Assembly (NCBI RefSeq): GCF_030463535.1
Contig: NC_132880.1
Coordinates: 39,189,842 to 39,253,841 of the forward strand
DNA length: 64,000 nucleotides
Direction of reading: 5' to 3'
From: Salminus brasiliensis
Taxonomy: Eukaryota; Chordata; Actinopteri; Characiformes; Bryconidae
The first letter of the stretch is position 1; every line of letters starts with the position of its first letter. The notes below the pieces were generated by a model. The model had not been told where the DNA came from. It did not search any database and worked only from the letters and a program-made list of their open reading frames with translations. Of the stretch, positions 20,576-32,660 are shown piece after piece. The position numbers and the translations under genes were made by a program.

Positions 20576-20879
20576 CTAGATGATGTAAACAAAAAATAAG
20601 ATAAATAAAAACATAGCAAGATTACATAGTATCTGAAGCAATATCAATATGTGTCAGTAAGAAAACACAGCAGTCCACTTTACATTATGTACTGTGATTT
20701 CCCTCTACACACTACACATATTTAGCCACTGTAATTATATATGAGGAATATACTGTACTATTTTTTATTTACCTGTTGTCTTGTGCTTATTGTAATAAGC
20801 TGTACTTTATTTGCTACAAACTCTGGGTTTTATGCTAATTATCCCATAATTGTAAACATTTAAGAAATCAAACATTTAC

Positions 20880-20950
20880 CTTGTTGTGGTAAATCTTGCC
20901 CCTTGCAACTGCTGTACGTTTCACTCTAAGCTCTGCATGTGACTGTAAAG
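20880..20950 (-). promoter_or_regulatory. Candidate noncoding first exon of granulin
   Basis: On the gene strand ACCACAACAAG is followed by the strong donor GTAAATG (GT at 20879-20878). An acceptor CATCTAG sits directly before the ATG at 20575. Together these suggest a 5' UTR exon here and an intron of about 300 bp. The upstream limit is a guess. Confidence 0.5.
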
Positions 20951-23253
20951 TAAGTGGATGTGAACCTCACCCACACAGAAAAAAGAGGAAGTGATTCTTT
21001 GATGGCGGTGTTGTGGACACAGGCATTCGCCTGGGAGGTAAACTGTTAGAAAGGGGGAACTCCTCAGTGTTGCAAAGTGCAAGACATCTCGTCCTTTACC
21101 ACGCTGCCAGCTCTCCTGACAATGATGATGTAATGAGCATGTGTATCCATATCACAAGGAATCATAAACTGTAATGAATATAGGAGCCTGACTACACACA
21201 TCTTGATAAACATGACTGACCTTCTACTCTCTGAGTCACTGCAGTGATCATGGGAAAAGCGACTCTGTGACTGATGTGACTTCTAATGAGAAAATCATTT
21301 TGTAGTGGAAATCAAATGCCACAATATCAGCATAACAGGGCAAAGTGTGAGGAGCAGTAGGTGGCCTGGCACAGAGCATTTAGTTGTTTTGTTGAAATAC
21401 TGTTTTCTGTCAGTTTACAATAAGTTAAGTAAACTTTGTGTCTTTGTAAGTGCTATAAAATCAGACCTTGGTCAAAGTACAGGAGAAAAAAGGGGGCTTC
21501 TGGAAACATGTAAAAAAAAAAACCCCATAGTATTGTGTTTTATCCCGCATTTATAATACATGTGATAAAGGCCTGCATTATACCTTGGGAGCCATACTAT
21601 ATCCCACAAGTCCAACACATCCCCTTGTTGTGATGTTAGCACTCAAAGCTCTCTGCTGTTAAAATGGTTTGGAATAGAAAATAACCATTTCAATTCAAGT
21701 GTATATACAAAGTGCTTTTATCAGAGATCTGGGTCTAATCCTTAGGTGAGTGAACCAATAGCGACAGTGACAGGAAAAGCTCCCTTAGAGCGAGAAGAAG
21801 AAACTTTAAGAGGAACCAAGACTCAAAAGAGGAACCCATCCTCCTCTGGTTGACACAGGATAGCACAACAGACAACGAAACAAAATCCAGAAATGAAGAA
21901 ATAGCTAAGAGATACATGGTAATCAGAAATGAAACAGACATGCTCAGATTTAACCTCTGAAAACATGTTACTAATGTTAGCAGTCTTGTCCCTGGAAATG
22001 AAGATTGAGTATATGGCTGCCATGTTAATATGAATGTGTAAAGAGCTCAGTATAATTAGTTCTGTTAGTAGTAATGGTTTTAATAAGAGTCTACACAGTG
22101 ATCAGTCTTATCAGGGGGATAAATAAGTGTCTCATGCTAGTGAGGTTTTCTTGGCTTGGTCGTATGGTGAATGGCACTTGCAGTCTGTTCCATGGTGGTC
22201 GGGTCAGTCTGGACAGCAGGCCGCAGGGAAATCAAGGTTGATCGTACACCAGCAGCAACCCAGATAGGAAAAGACAGCACATCACAGACAGTAGGATTGT
22301 GTTTGAGTGTGGACAGTGACTCCAGCAGGCCTTGCTGTAACTGATTGCCAAAAACTTGACCAAACAAGTATGTTTTCGGCCTAGACTAGGTCTAGACACT
22401 GACTGAAAGACAATTGTAAAGCTAGAGGGCTTTGAAGGTTAAAGCTCTTCCCCTGCAGTAGCATTAATAAAGCAGTATAGTAAGAGGCCAGCATCTTGTG
22501 ATCTTAGATCCTAGCTCTTATTAGGAGCTGCTAGCTCTTATCAAGCTGCTGTGTCCTTATAATGCATACATATTCACAATACATTTACATGAAAGGGCAG
22601 ATGGAAAAATCCAGTTGCTTAGTGTACAGGGTGTGATAGAGGACAAATCACAATCAAAACTGGTCCACCAGTTGACTAAATAAAAGCAACATGGCCTTCG
22701 CTGTAGCGTCTGTCGTTACCCGGCTTGATTGACCTGTCCGCAGGTGCTAAACTAAACTTATATGTCGATTCTCAATCTGCGCTCTTGTCTGTACTTGTGT
22801 TCTTGTGAACTGGTGAAACGTCATCAATTGCAACCCAAGTACTGCTCCATTCTAACGCTCACGTCTGGCCAAGTACAGTCTGATGTGTTCTTGTGCCACC
22901 CGTGTTATCGAGGATGCATGAGGATGTGATGTGTGTGCACTTGGCCCAGACAAATATCCCAGAATGCATTACGCACCAATCTGCTTTTCTAATTGCAACA
23001 TTTTCGTACAGCGTCCTCCCGTACTCGGGAGTTTGTATTCGTGAGTTGAACTTGACAAGTCAGTTCTACCACGTATACCAGTCCGAACTTGACATAATTA
23101 GTATTGAGAATCTGCCACACTGTTGAAACACATGCAGTCCACATCGGCTAGCGTCGTAAAAAGTAACTGACATGTAGACATGCGTGAAGGTTTGCACATA
23201 TGTAGGTAGGTTGTACAAAGCTAGCTAGGCAATATTTTGGAATTGCTATATGG
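20951..23253. other. Intergenic, nothing recognised
   Basis: Upstream of granulin. I see no splice-consistent coding sequence, RNA gene or known repeat with confidence. The stretch 22740-23110 is GC-richer than its surroundings and contains no long open frame with a recognisable product. Confidence 0.5.
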
Positions 23254-23361
23254 TATGAGATTCTGAAAACCTACTTTTAGAGCAGGGGTGGGCAACACTG
23301 GCCAGAGTACAGCGGTTTGCTGATTTCCCTGATCTAACAAACTTACTAAACCTGTCAGTAA
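23254..23361 (+). repeat. Arm 2 of the long inverted repeat
   Basis: ATGAGATTCTGAAAACCTAC to ACTAAACCTGTCAGTAAGC is the reverse complement of 19801-19908, 3.4 kb away on the other side of the granulin 5' end. Confidence 0.9.
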
Positions 23362-24325
23362 GCAAAGATAGCTAGCTTTTGTGTTACGTTAGGAAACACG
23401 CTGTGGCACATTTTTGAATGCAACCTCACACAAAACGCGTAGCTTGAAGCGTCTGCAAATGTTTTGGGCCCAAAACACAAGTATTGCAAAACACAGTCAG
23501 ATTATTAGCACACAGTTGTTTGGTTTTTTTTTCATTTTGTTTTGTGCAAGAACGTTCCTTTGGTTTTGTTCCTTTTTAATTAATACTTAGAAACTACATA
23601 CTTGGAAAATGTAAAAAGAAGGAGTGCAGAGTCCCTGAATCGTTACAGGACAGTGTAAATCACATTCATAACGGCGATCCTTGGCCCCCAAAAGATCAAG
23701 AAGTATTTCACAATGCTTGACTCCTGCAACCTTATGTTGTATTTCCCTTTTTCAATTCTGGATGGTTACTTCCTTCAGTGCTCGGAATAAAGACTGTGTG
23801 TTGGAGAAACCACGAGACTGCAAGTTCATAGAGTGCGCAGAGTTGGATCCCATCCTGAAAATCCAGACTTCCTGAGATCATTGGAAGAGTGTGACCTCTC
23901 AAAAATAGTTACTACAACTCTAAACTACTCTAAAGACCATTAAACTGATTCATCGCCTCTTCTGGAAGAGTTAAGGCTTACACATTTGTTTTATGCTATT
24001 AGCACTAATTAATTCCAGCTCTTGTAACTCTTAAGTGTCTACATCTTTCTTCAGCATTGCCTGGAGAAACGGAGCCAGCCAGCCTCCCCATTTGATCTAG
24101 TGTAGAGTTCCAAATCCGAGCCAGTCATCTTCTTCTAGCAATGAGGTGACATTTATTTATTGCTTTCTTCCTTCATGCACTGAGCGTGCCAACCTTCTGT
24201 CCCTGCCCGGTTCCTGAGTGGAACAGTCCTGAATCCTAACATCCTTGTAGAAATCATATTACATCTTTCTGATTTCTAATTCTTAATATCAACACTAATG
24301 TTACTTATGATTTTGGACAAAAGTA
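23362..24325. other. Intergenic, nothing recognised
   Basis: AT-rich with T runs near 23521. No gene, RNA or known repeat seen. Confidence 0.5.
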
Positions 24326-24328
24326 TAC

Positions 24329-24540
24329 TATACTATGGACAAAAATATTTGGACACCTGATCATGCATTGTTTCTGTTAATCAAGGGTGTTAAAAAATTG
24401 TTGGTTCTGCTTTTGTTGGAGTAACTGTCTCTATTTGAGGATATGATTGCATTCAGTGACAAAAGTGTTATTGAGGTCAGGATGTTGGATGATTACTTAC
24501 CCACAATGCCCCAACTTATCCCATAAGTATTGGGATAACA
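24329..24540 (+). mobile_element. MITE copy c, 5' half only
   Basis: ACTATGGACAAAAATATTTGG, TTTTGTTGGAGTAACTGTCTC and GAGGTCAGGATGTTGGATGAT follow the family order, then the homology stops. Confidence 0.85.
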
Positions 24541-24596
24541 ATAGTTAACAAGTAACAATAGTTATATATAATTATCATTATTCTTATTCTTATTCG

Positions 24597-24663
24597 TCTT
24601 CATCTTCATCTTCATCTTCGTCTTCGTCTTCGTCTTCTTCTTCTTCTTCTTCTTCTTCTTCTT
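24597..24663. repeat. (TTC)n-type trinucleotide tract
   Basis: TCTTCATCTTCATCTTCG grades into pure TTC units. The minus-strand open frame across it (poly-Asp/Glu) is a repeat artefact. Confidence 0.97.
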
Positions 24664-24782
24664 TATTATGAATCTGGCAGTTGTTATTTGCATTGTTTCC
24701 ACATCTCATAATGAATCGATCTATAGAAATGCTCCAAAATGACTTGGAATGAAATGTTTTACATTGACTACAGTTACAATAT

Positions 24783-25165
24783 ACACTATATCCAATATCA
24801 CCATGTCCAAATGTTTGTGGACACCCTTTATAATACAGATACAGCTTGTCTAGTCCCTGTAGACAAGAATATGACAAAAATAAACATGAAGATAAACATG
24901 AACCATGTCTAATACCAGGCCTGGGCATTGAGATGTGCAGCAGTGGAACTGTGTTCTCTGTAATGATGGTGCTCTAGCCAGTACTTTTGGTGTGAGTTGG
25001 GAAGTTGGAGATAAGGTAAAGTGCTGATCATCGAACATTGTGGTCTCACTAATGTTCTTGGCACAAATTGCAATCAAATCCTCATAGCAATGTTCCAAAA
25101 TGTATTAGAAAGCCTTCAAGGACAGTAGAGACAGTTACTCCAACAAAAGCAGGATAAACTCTTTT
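24783..25165 (-). mobile_element. MITE copy d, minus orientation
   Basis: Starts CACTATATCCAATATCACC with ATGTCCAAATGTTTGTGGAC, includes AACTGTGTTCTCTGTAATGATG and ATTGTGGTCTCACTAATGTTC, and ends CTCCAACAAAAGCAGGATAAAC. With copy c it brackets the TTC tract in inverted orientation. Confidence 0.85.
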
Positions 25166-25658
25166 ATCATATATTTATATTTAACACATAAAACACTCAC
25201 ACATCACCAACTGCAAAACTGCAAAATCCCATCATCTAACATCGTACATAGCACTTACTCATTTAAACCCTAGATGGCGATGTTGAATCACAGTATCGAT
25301 GAGCACACTCAACAGTGATGCACTGCAACCAGAACAGCCAGCCAATATGAGGTCTTCTAAGGGGGACCTGGACACTGGATCATATCAGCATAGTTTCACA
25401 GGGGTGCCAGAGAGTGTTGTAAAGAAATGTGGCTGTTTGTGTATCACACTGGCTAAATGTGTGTGTTTGTCTGCTTGCTCACGTGTATGTGGTGCGGTGG
25501 TGTGCACCCAGTGACATGCACTGGGCTGGCTGTGTGGAGCATGGCTCCTCTGGGCTGACACTGTGCAGGATGGAAAGATGTGGCCTGAGCCAGGAGTGGC
25601 TGGAAAGAGGCCATTGTGACTCTGCAACACAGCCAGTCTCTGAGAAGGAACTCTAAAC

Positions 25659-25700
<42 letters not shown>

Positions 25701-25982
25701 ACACTCCTGACTCCAACCAATCTACTGAGAACCTGTAAACAGAGGTACTGTAAGATGTTATGAACCTTAATGCAAACATTATCAAAGGGTGCCATCCAAC
25801 ATCGGACTGAATATGCACCAGGCATATTTCAGTGCACTGAATGTAAAAACACTGCATTATTAAAATACAATCATTTTATTACAAATTGTGTAAAATGTTT
25901 TCGAATATCAGTGTAATTGTTGAGCCACTGAGTAGTTTCTAAAAGAAATGTACATGCTTAATATGCACAGTCCAGTATGACA
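25166..25982. other. Intergenic; one (AC)n tract at 25657-25706
   Basis: Only the dinucleotide tract is recognised. Long open frames across it come from the repeat and have no family features. Confidence 0.6.
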
Positions 25983-26225
25983 TACTATATGGCCATAAAT
26001 ATATGGACAGTGCTTCTAATTAGTATGTTAGAGCTGCCCCTGTCAACCATATGTATAGCATGAGTAATAACAAGCAACAACAGCTTGGCTGAGAAGCAGT
26101 AGGCCACAAAAACAGCACCTTTAAGTGCTGATGTGCGTAGTGGCAATAAAAAAATTGTACTTGGTTGTAATCAAGAGCCACACTACTTCTGAAAGTGACA
26201 TCAGCACAAGCACGAGCTATTAGCC
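25983..26225 (+). mobile_element. Tc1-like transposon 5' fragment
   Basis: Starts ACTATATGGCCATAAATATATGG and contains TTAGAGCTGCCCCTGTCAACC, AACAACAGCTTGGCTGAGAAG and CAGTAGGCCACAAAAACAGC, which match the HTH-coding part of the salmonid-type Tc1 transposase (residues like LELPRSTV and GRPHK). Internally deleted and broken. Confidence 0.75.
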
Positions 26226-26504
26226 TTTACATTTATAATAGATTATTGTTGAATGTAAAATAAAAATGTACTTTACAAAATACAATCATTCTATTAAATC
26301 ATTTAAAATTGTCAAAATAAAGTGAAATGATTCTAAATTGTATTAAAACTAAAAACTGAAATACTGAATATTTAAGTCTTAACAAAATAATTAAATTCAA
26401 TTTAAATTCATATCAGACTTGTCTCAGGTCTGAGATTTTATGAGGCACTGAATTGTATGAAAAAGAAAAGTCACAGTATGAGAAGTGCATTCCTAAAATG
26501 CACA

Positions 26505-26945
26505 AAGTCCAGAATGGCAACTTATATTGCCACAAATATGTGGACAGGGATTCTAATTAGTAGGTGTATGTCATAAAATCAGACATTCAGGCAAGCAACC
26601 TCCACTGTCAGTAGCACTAACACTATCTGCTGACTGTACTAAAGAGTTCAGTGACTTTCAATGTGGAACTGTCATCAGTTCTTTGCAACAAGTCCAATAA
26701 ATATGAACAAATATGAAACTGTTAGAGCTGCCCCAGTCAACTGTAAATACTCTTATCATGAAGTGATAGAACCAGCAACTGCCTGAGACTGAGAAGTTGT
26801 GGGCAACAAAGAACCAGGACCACTGAGTGCTGAAGTGTGTAGTGCATGAACTAAGACCTATAAATCCCCATCAAGGTCCAAACTGCCTCTGGAAACAATG
26901 TCAGCAAGAAAATTGCTAAGTGATAGCTTAATGGATTAGATTTCA
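26505..26945 (+). mobile_element. Second Tc1-like 5' fragment of the same family
   Basis: TATTGCCACAAATATGTGGAC, AGTTCAGTGACTTTCAATGTGG, TTAGAGCTGCCCCAGTCAAC, AAACTGCCTCTGGAAACAATG and CAGCAAGAAAATTG keep the transposase N-terminal order with frameshifts. Same orientation as the copy about 500 bp upstream. Confidence 0.8.
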
Positions 26946-27869
26946 ATGGGATATCTGGGATACCTGTCTAAGGATTCAAATGATTAAAAAAAAACACTTT
27001 TAAATGCATAAATTAGAGATTCTATAGAGTCATTAATTAAAAGTGTAAATATATTAAATCTATAGTGTACATTCTTAAAATAGGTGCATATAATTAAGAT
27101 TTCATAAAGAGAGTTTAAACCTGCAGATGTAAATTAACAGTTTAAAAAATGAGAAGGAGGAACACAGATTAAACGTTTTACAAAGTATTTAAGCAATTTC
27201 AGCTGCAGCACATTTACTAATGTTTTTGAGACTCAACTCAGTATGAATTTCTGACCAACCGAGAGACAAAAGTACTAAAAAATGATGAGTTAAGAGAACT
27301 TTTAACTAAATTGAGTTGAGTTCACTTAAAAAATAAAACACTCGACGCAACTAAAACACACTAGTTTTTTCCTTCACTAGTTAGCACTGTGCAAACTGTT
27401 TCTCAAATGAGCACTCAGTGGGGGAAAAGAGAAAACCCCTTTTAATGTGGCATAAGTAAAGGGTTCGAGAGTAGAGCATGGTTGCTACACTTTGCTCATT
27501 CTTTTGTGACTGAGCACAACTCATAGTAAGAAAGACGGGGTATCAGACACCTGCTGTGCGAGGTCCTGGGAGCAACTCTATCTGTCTTATCTGCATCTCT
27601 ATGCTCTTGGAATGTAACAGGTATGCCAGAGGGTCACTAAGCGAAAAGCAGTCCTGGGAATACTTTGTTAGATGGCTTACAGCTGTCATGTCTCCCAAAA
27701 AATACAAGTATTATCCTGTCAACATTTTCCCTATATGTCCAGTATGGTATTTGCCTCATAACCCTAGATACCTGTACACTGTTTCTCAAAAGCCCAGCAG
27801 TTTGGTTATTGCTGTAATAAATCTACCATGCCTGGCTGTGCTCATATTGGGGTGTAAATCTCAGGCCTG
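26946..27869. other. Intergenic, nothing recognised
   Basis: AT-rich; no gene or repeat I can name. Confidence 0.5.
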
Positions 27870-28060
27870 GGTAGTGTGGTGGCACAGCAGGTAGTGTGGG
27901 CCCCCATGTCCATTTGGGTTAGTCAGGTTTCCTCTCAAAAACACCTTCCCAAAAACAAGTGGTGCCATGCACGGGAGTGGGGGGTGGGTATTCCTGCCTT
28001 GCGCCCAGTGTTTCCAGTCAGGCATGTGACCTACCGCAACCCTGACTTGGACCTGAGAGC
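27870..28060 (+). mobile_element. Degraded tRNA-derived SINE
   Basis: GTGGTGGCACAGCAGGTAGTG is an A-box-like tRNA head. TATTCCTGCCTTGCGCCCAGTG and ACCTACCGCAACCCTGACTTGG match the body of a fish SINE that I recall. The B box is lost. Confidence 0.65.
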
Positions 28061-28310
28061 TCCTAGAGTTGATTCTATGTATCTTTAGGAAAATCCCAAG
28101 TTCACATCCCAGCAAGGACTCCCACTGTGGGAACACCTGTGTTCCTGCAGGAATAAACAGTAAAAAAAATAAATGGGAGGGACTGGATATTAATATAATT
28201 TTAACTGCAGTTGATTAACTCATATTTTTTAGGCTCAACTCAATATGTATTGTTGAGAACTGAGATGCAGAGCTTAAAATGTGAGTTAGGAGAACTTTTA
28301 CCTGAACTAA

Positions 28311-28382
28311 AAGACAAAGATGCATGTATTTGTCACTGTACAGCAAAATGTGTCCTCTGCATTTAACCCATCTGTGGTAGTG

Positions 28383-28435
<53 letters not shown>

Positions 28436-28617
28436 GTGAACTAGGGGCAGTGAGTACACACACACAGCCAGAGTGGTGGGCAGCCAACTCCAGCGCCCGG
28501 GGAGCAGAGAGGGTAAAGGGCCTTGCTCAAGGACCCAACAGTGGCAGCTTGCCAAGCCCGGGAATCGAACCCACAACCCTGTTATCGTTAGCCCGGCGCT
28601 CTAACCGCTGAGACACC
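28311..28617 (-). mobile_element. tRNA-derived SINE, copy 2, with internal (CA)n expansion
   Basis: On the minus strand the head reads TGGTGTCTCAGCGGTTAGAG (A box) and GGGTTCGATTCCCGGGC (B box), an RNA polymerase III promoter. The body is GCTCCCCGGGCGCTGG and the tail reaches TTTTGCTGTACAGTGACA. A (CA)n tract at 28382-28434 has grown inside it. Confidence 0.9.
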
Positions 28618-30324
28618 ATTAACTGAGTTAATTCAACAATCGCTCTGTAATCAGTTACTGTATCATTTCACCTTGACCTGCTTTTACATTTTTCAGAGTG
28701 TAAACTCCTGTAACTGCCATTGTCAGCTATTATTGTACATTTCTATCATAAGCCAAGACCTGTTAGTCAGCTTTATTGTTATTACAGTTATTAGTCAAAG
28801 GTTCTTAGGAATTTTCTTTGGCTTGCTTCCAACACTATGAATAGTTGTTCACATAGCATATCACACTCCATATTTGTAACACAGACACATTAAAATAATG
28901 AGATAATGCCATCTGTAAGCTACAGTGCTGTGCCAAAGTTAAAGGTACCTACATAAATGTTTAAACCCAGGAACCACATTAAGACAAAACACACAGCACT
29001 GACTCTGACTCTGCTGAGCACACTTTTCTTTCCTCTCTGTACATTACTATCTTTTTGCCATGAGGCACTAGAAGACTCCGTTCCCCCCCTCAGCTCTTCT
29101 AACGGCAGCTTCTTCCCCCCAAACGTGCAACCCTCAGATAATCTTTCCACGTGTCCTCGCACAATTATACATGAGTGTATTCACTGCACACTGTAAAACA
29201 GTGAAATGCGAACCCTACTGAAAATTATAAGTCAATTTATTACTCAGCTTGAAGGTCAAAGGTTAGTCAAAGGTTCTTCTAACTCACATTATTAATAGAC
29301 TGCATTAGACTGTCCTTGGTACACATTTATTCCACTAGCCAGGATTATTTTCACCACTCAGCACTGCAAAGCATTTCCAGTTATGGACGGCTGCATCCAT
29401 ATCTCACAACTCACAATTTCTTGATGATGGGATAAAAGCTTAGACAGTTGCACCACTTAAGAACATTAGCACACGTCTTCGGTGACAGATGTGAGGCCAG
29501 CCACCTCCCTTTACAAACTGCCGCTGATGCAACATTGCTAGGCAGCCCCAAAAGTGCACCTCTACAGCTCCGATACAACAGCTAGCACAGACGCCTGTGT
29601 TAATGTGGGGAGGAGGAGGGGCTTTTAACCCACCTGTGCTCTCTGACTCCGGCTGCAGCAATCCTCAGATCGCAGAGGCAGCCCCTTAGTCCACTTGGAG
29701 CCCCTAAAATCTAACTTTATTTTACTTTATGTTTTTATGTTTTATATTTTGTTGTTCTCTAGTTCTATTACTGGAATCGTGTCACGCTACATTACGCAGG
29801 TGTAAGGGTGAGGTGCATAGTCCATTATAGAATTAGAGTATTTACACGTGACCTTACTATACATAGACTATACACACTTTATACACATGGTATACATACA
29901 CCATACACACTCGCTATTTACAATATTGCAATATTGTTTAAAGCAATTAAAGCAATTTAAATGTTTAGGTCTGATATAATCTGAAATGTTTACATTACTA
30001 TTTACAAAAGACACTAAATAGGTGTGAATACAGGTGTAGTGCGAGTGGGGCGAAGGCTTTGTGGGTGCGGTGTGACTGAGAATAAAAACAGTCCCAGTAA
30101 GTTTGAGGAAAACTGTTGTACTGTATTGTTGTACTGACTGTCTGCGTCAAACCAGCTACCACCTACCGGTCCAAACAGCAGGCCCCCCACCCACCACCAC
30201 CCATAGCAGACCAGCGGCTCACCCGCCTACCACTGCTACCTGTTTAGTGACCATGTTAAAAACATTTTTAACTATCTGTTGTATCTGGTTTGGTAATTTT
30301 TATCATTAATGTTTAAATAGTTCT
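28618..30324. other. Intergenic, nothing recognised
   Basis: No gene, RNA or repeat assigned. Short open frames here lack splice support or family features. Confidence 0.5.
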
Positions 30325-30578
30325 GACCAGAGGAGGACGGATCGGGTCCCCCTTGTGAGTCTTGGTTCCTCCCAAGGTTTCTTCCTCCAGCTCTGAGGGA
30401 GTTTTTCCTTGCCACTGTCGCCGTTGGCTGCTCACTGGGGGTCTTTGATCCATCATGTCTTACATTATTTTCTTCTTTCTTCTTTTATTAATCACTATGT
30501 TATTATGTAAAGCTGCTTTGTTATGACAACAGTTGTAAAAAGCTATACAAATAAATCTGACTTGACTTGACTTGACTA
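30325..30578 (+). mobile_element. Non-LTR retrotransposon 3' end with (TTGAC)n tail
   Basis: CCTCCCAAGGTTTCTTCCTCC, GGGAGTTTTTCCTTGCCACTG and GTAAAGCTGCTTTG, then AATAAATC and CTTGACTTGACTTGAC, form the common 3' UTR end of a fish LINE. 5'-truncated. Confidence 0.75.
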
Positions 30579-30655
30579 AAATAAACATTTGACACCTTTT
30601 TGTTCAGATGACAAACAAACAAACAAACAAACAAACAGATTAAAGTTGGATTATG

Positions 30656-30702
30656 TACAGTGCAGTTTTATACAGTGCAGTTTTATACAGTGCTGTTTTA
30701 AG
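30656..30702. repeat. About three units of a 15-bp tandem repeat
   Basis: TACAGTGCAGTTTTA is repeated with one change in the last unit; an (AAAC)n tract lies just upstream (30612-30637). Confidence 0.9.
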
Positions 30703-30904
30703 GCGCATATGCTTCAAGCATTTGTAGTGCAACAGTATTTTAGAAGTTTTACTAACTTTTAGAAGACTTACAGCAGTGATCTGAAGTATTGATCTTGATC
30801 CTGTGCACAGTTTTAGTGTTATAATTATTACAGCGTGTTAGGAGGGCGATATTACTAGACAGTTTCTGGTGACAAAATCTAACCACAAGCAGTTTGAGAT
30901 AATA

Positions 30905-30995
30905 TATGTGTGTGTGCGTGTGTGTATGTGTGTGTGTGTTTGTGTGTATGTGTGTGTGTGTTTGTGTGTATGTGTGTGTGTGTGTGTGTGTATAT
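30905..30995. repeat. (GT)n tract, interrupted
   Basis: TGTGTG runs broken by TA and TT. Open frames through it are artefacts. Confidence 0.95.
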
Positions 30996-31170
30996 GTGAG
31001 AGAAAGAGAAAGAGAAATGCAGTTCCCTCCCACTGTTAACCCTGTAAACTCTGAGACGTCTACACACTAACTACACTTGCTCCCTCTCATACAGCAGCTA
31101 TGGTTGCATAGATGAAAGGTCATTCAATGGGAAGATAACTCAGTTTGCAATTTGCAATCATGTAAAAGTT

Positions 31171-31671
31171 CTCATCAGATTGAACTGGAGTTTCATCGTT
31201 CTTTATGGAAAGCTTGCCCAGTCTAGCAACAGTTGCTACAAAACATTTTGTGGGAGGAGCATGGATATGTCACATTAGAGTAGTTAGTGACAGAGGAAGG
31301 TGAAAGTGTTAAAACAAAAAATAACTCAAGTAAATCATTTAACAGCAACAGTTAAATAACAAGAGTACATGCTATTAAATATAGTCAAGCATCAAAAGTA
31401 AAAGTACCGCCAGTTATCTCTGTTATGGCTGAAGCTTGGAGGCAGGATACATGTGTGGCATAGCTTTAATTAGGGCAGTCATCATTACTCTTTACTCATT
31501 CTCACAACAGGCAGAACACAAGTAGGCCACACTTATATAAACCAATTTGTGCTCAAAATGCCATAAAAAAAGCCAGGGTTAAAAAATGGGACAGAACAAA
31601 GCACTGTTCAGAAAATTTAACAGATCATAAACTGCATTCCATTCCACAGGGTCCCTGAGCAGTACCCCTAT
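31171..31671 (+). repeat. Copy 1 of a 0.4-0.5 kb dispersed duplication
   Basis: Shares an ordered series of blocks with 34459-34842: CTCATCAGATTGAA, TCTAGCAACAGTTGCTACA, GTGGGAGGAGCATG, GGCAGGATACA, ACCAATTTGTGCTCAAAAT, GGACAAAGCACTGTTCAGAA (with small changes) and GGGTCCCTGAGCAGTACCCC. Has an extra 120 bp or so in the middle. The match appears to resume at TTCCTCCAC (31896) after 224 bp not in the other copy. Confidence 0.88.
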
Positions 31672-31964
31672 ATGCCACACACACGCCGACTGACAAAGGG
31701 ATGTGGGTGTAGAGAACTGCAGGTGATTAAGTACCTTCATCAGAATGTCCTGCAATGTCATTATCATTAGACATGCTACTGTGACTGCATTGTATTTCTG
31801 TTGTTATATAAAAAATAAAAAACACCCCACTTTTTGAAACCTTGATTTAGGGAATGGATCATAAAAAAAACAGCAAGAAAATATAGGATTAAAAATTCCT
31901 CCACTCAACGTTTCAGAATATCAGAATATCAACATAACTCGGTCATGTAGATTTCTCCTGTACA

Positions 31965-32660
31965 ACATCCGGAGAATTCGACCCTTGCTCTCTAGAGAGT
32001 CGCCCAGGTGCTCGTTCAGTCTCTTGTCACATCAAGACTTGACTACTGCAACTCTCTTCTGGCTGGTCTCCCTCTGCGCACCACCAGGCCCCTGCAACTC
32101 ATCCAGAATGCAGCGGCATGGGTCGTCTTCAATGTTTCTAAATTCAGCCATGTCACTCCACTGCTGCATTCTCTTCACTGGCTTCCTGTAGCTGCTGCCT
32201 GCATCAGATTCAAAACCCTGACGCTGGCCTACAAAGCCAAGAAAGGACCAGCCCCTCCATACTTGATGGCAATGGTCAAAAGCCGATCCGCACCAAGAGC
32301 CCTTCAAGCTTCAAGTACGGCTCGGCTCGACCCGCCATCCTTCAAAATCCATGGAAGGCAAGCGTCCAGGCTTTTTCTGTCCTGCACCAAAGTGGTGGAA
32401 TGAGCTTCCCCTGGGTGTCCGAATGGCAGGGTCGCTCGCTGTCTTCAAACGCAGACTGAAGACCCATCCTCTTCCAAGAGTACTTGAGCAATAAGTAGAG
32501 TATTATGGTCTCCATATTGACTTGTGTTTAGTAGAGTCTAGAGGTGTCTTAAAATTTTTAGTCTATTTAAACTAGCTGAGGTTTTTCTTAAGTAAACAGC
32601 AAAGCACTTTTGTAAGTCGCTCTGGATAAGAGCGTCTGCTAAATGCCGTAAATGTAAAAT
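31965..32660 (+). mobile_element. L2-family LINE, 3' end of reverse transcriptase ORF and tail
   Basis: The frame from 32008 reads LVTSRLDYCNSLLAGLP, then IQNAAAWVVFNVSKFSHVTP, LLHSLHWLPVAAACIRFKT and LAYKAKKGPAPPYL, the C-terminal part of the fish L2 reverse transcriptase. It breaks near 32400, and the remainder (WNELPLGVRMAGSLAVFKR sense) is in another frame. The tail TCGCTCTGGATAAGAGCGTC TGCTAAATG is the conserved L2/V-SINE 3' end. 5'-truncated and inactive. Confidence 0.92.

Noticed and set aside
24590-24928. Acidic (Glu/Asp-rich) protein frame
   Set aside because: Pure product of the TTC trinucleotide tract running into a MITE.
28215-28576. Val/Cys-repeat frames on the minus strand (also at 2900-3304 and 25385-25857)
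   Set aside because: Translations of CA/GT microsatellites.
32008-32403. Host gene with 131-codon frame
   Set aside because: It is the C-terminal part of an L2 LINE reverse transcriptase, truncated and frameshifted.
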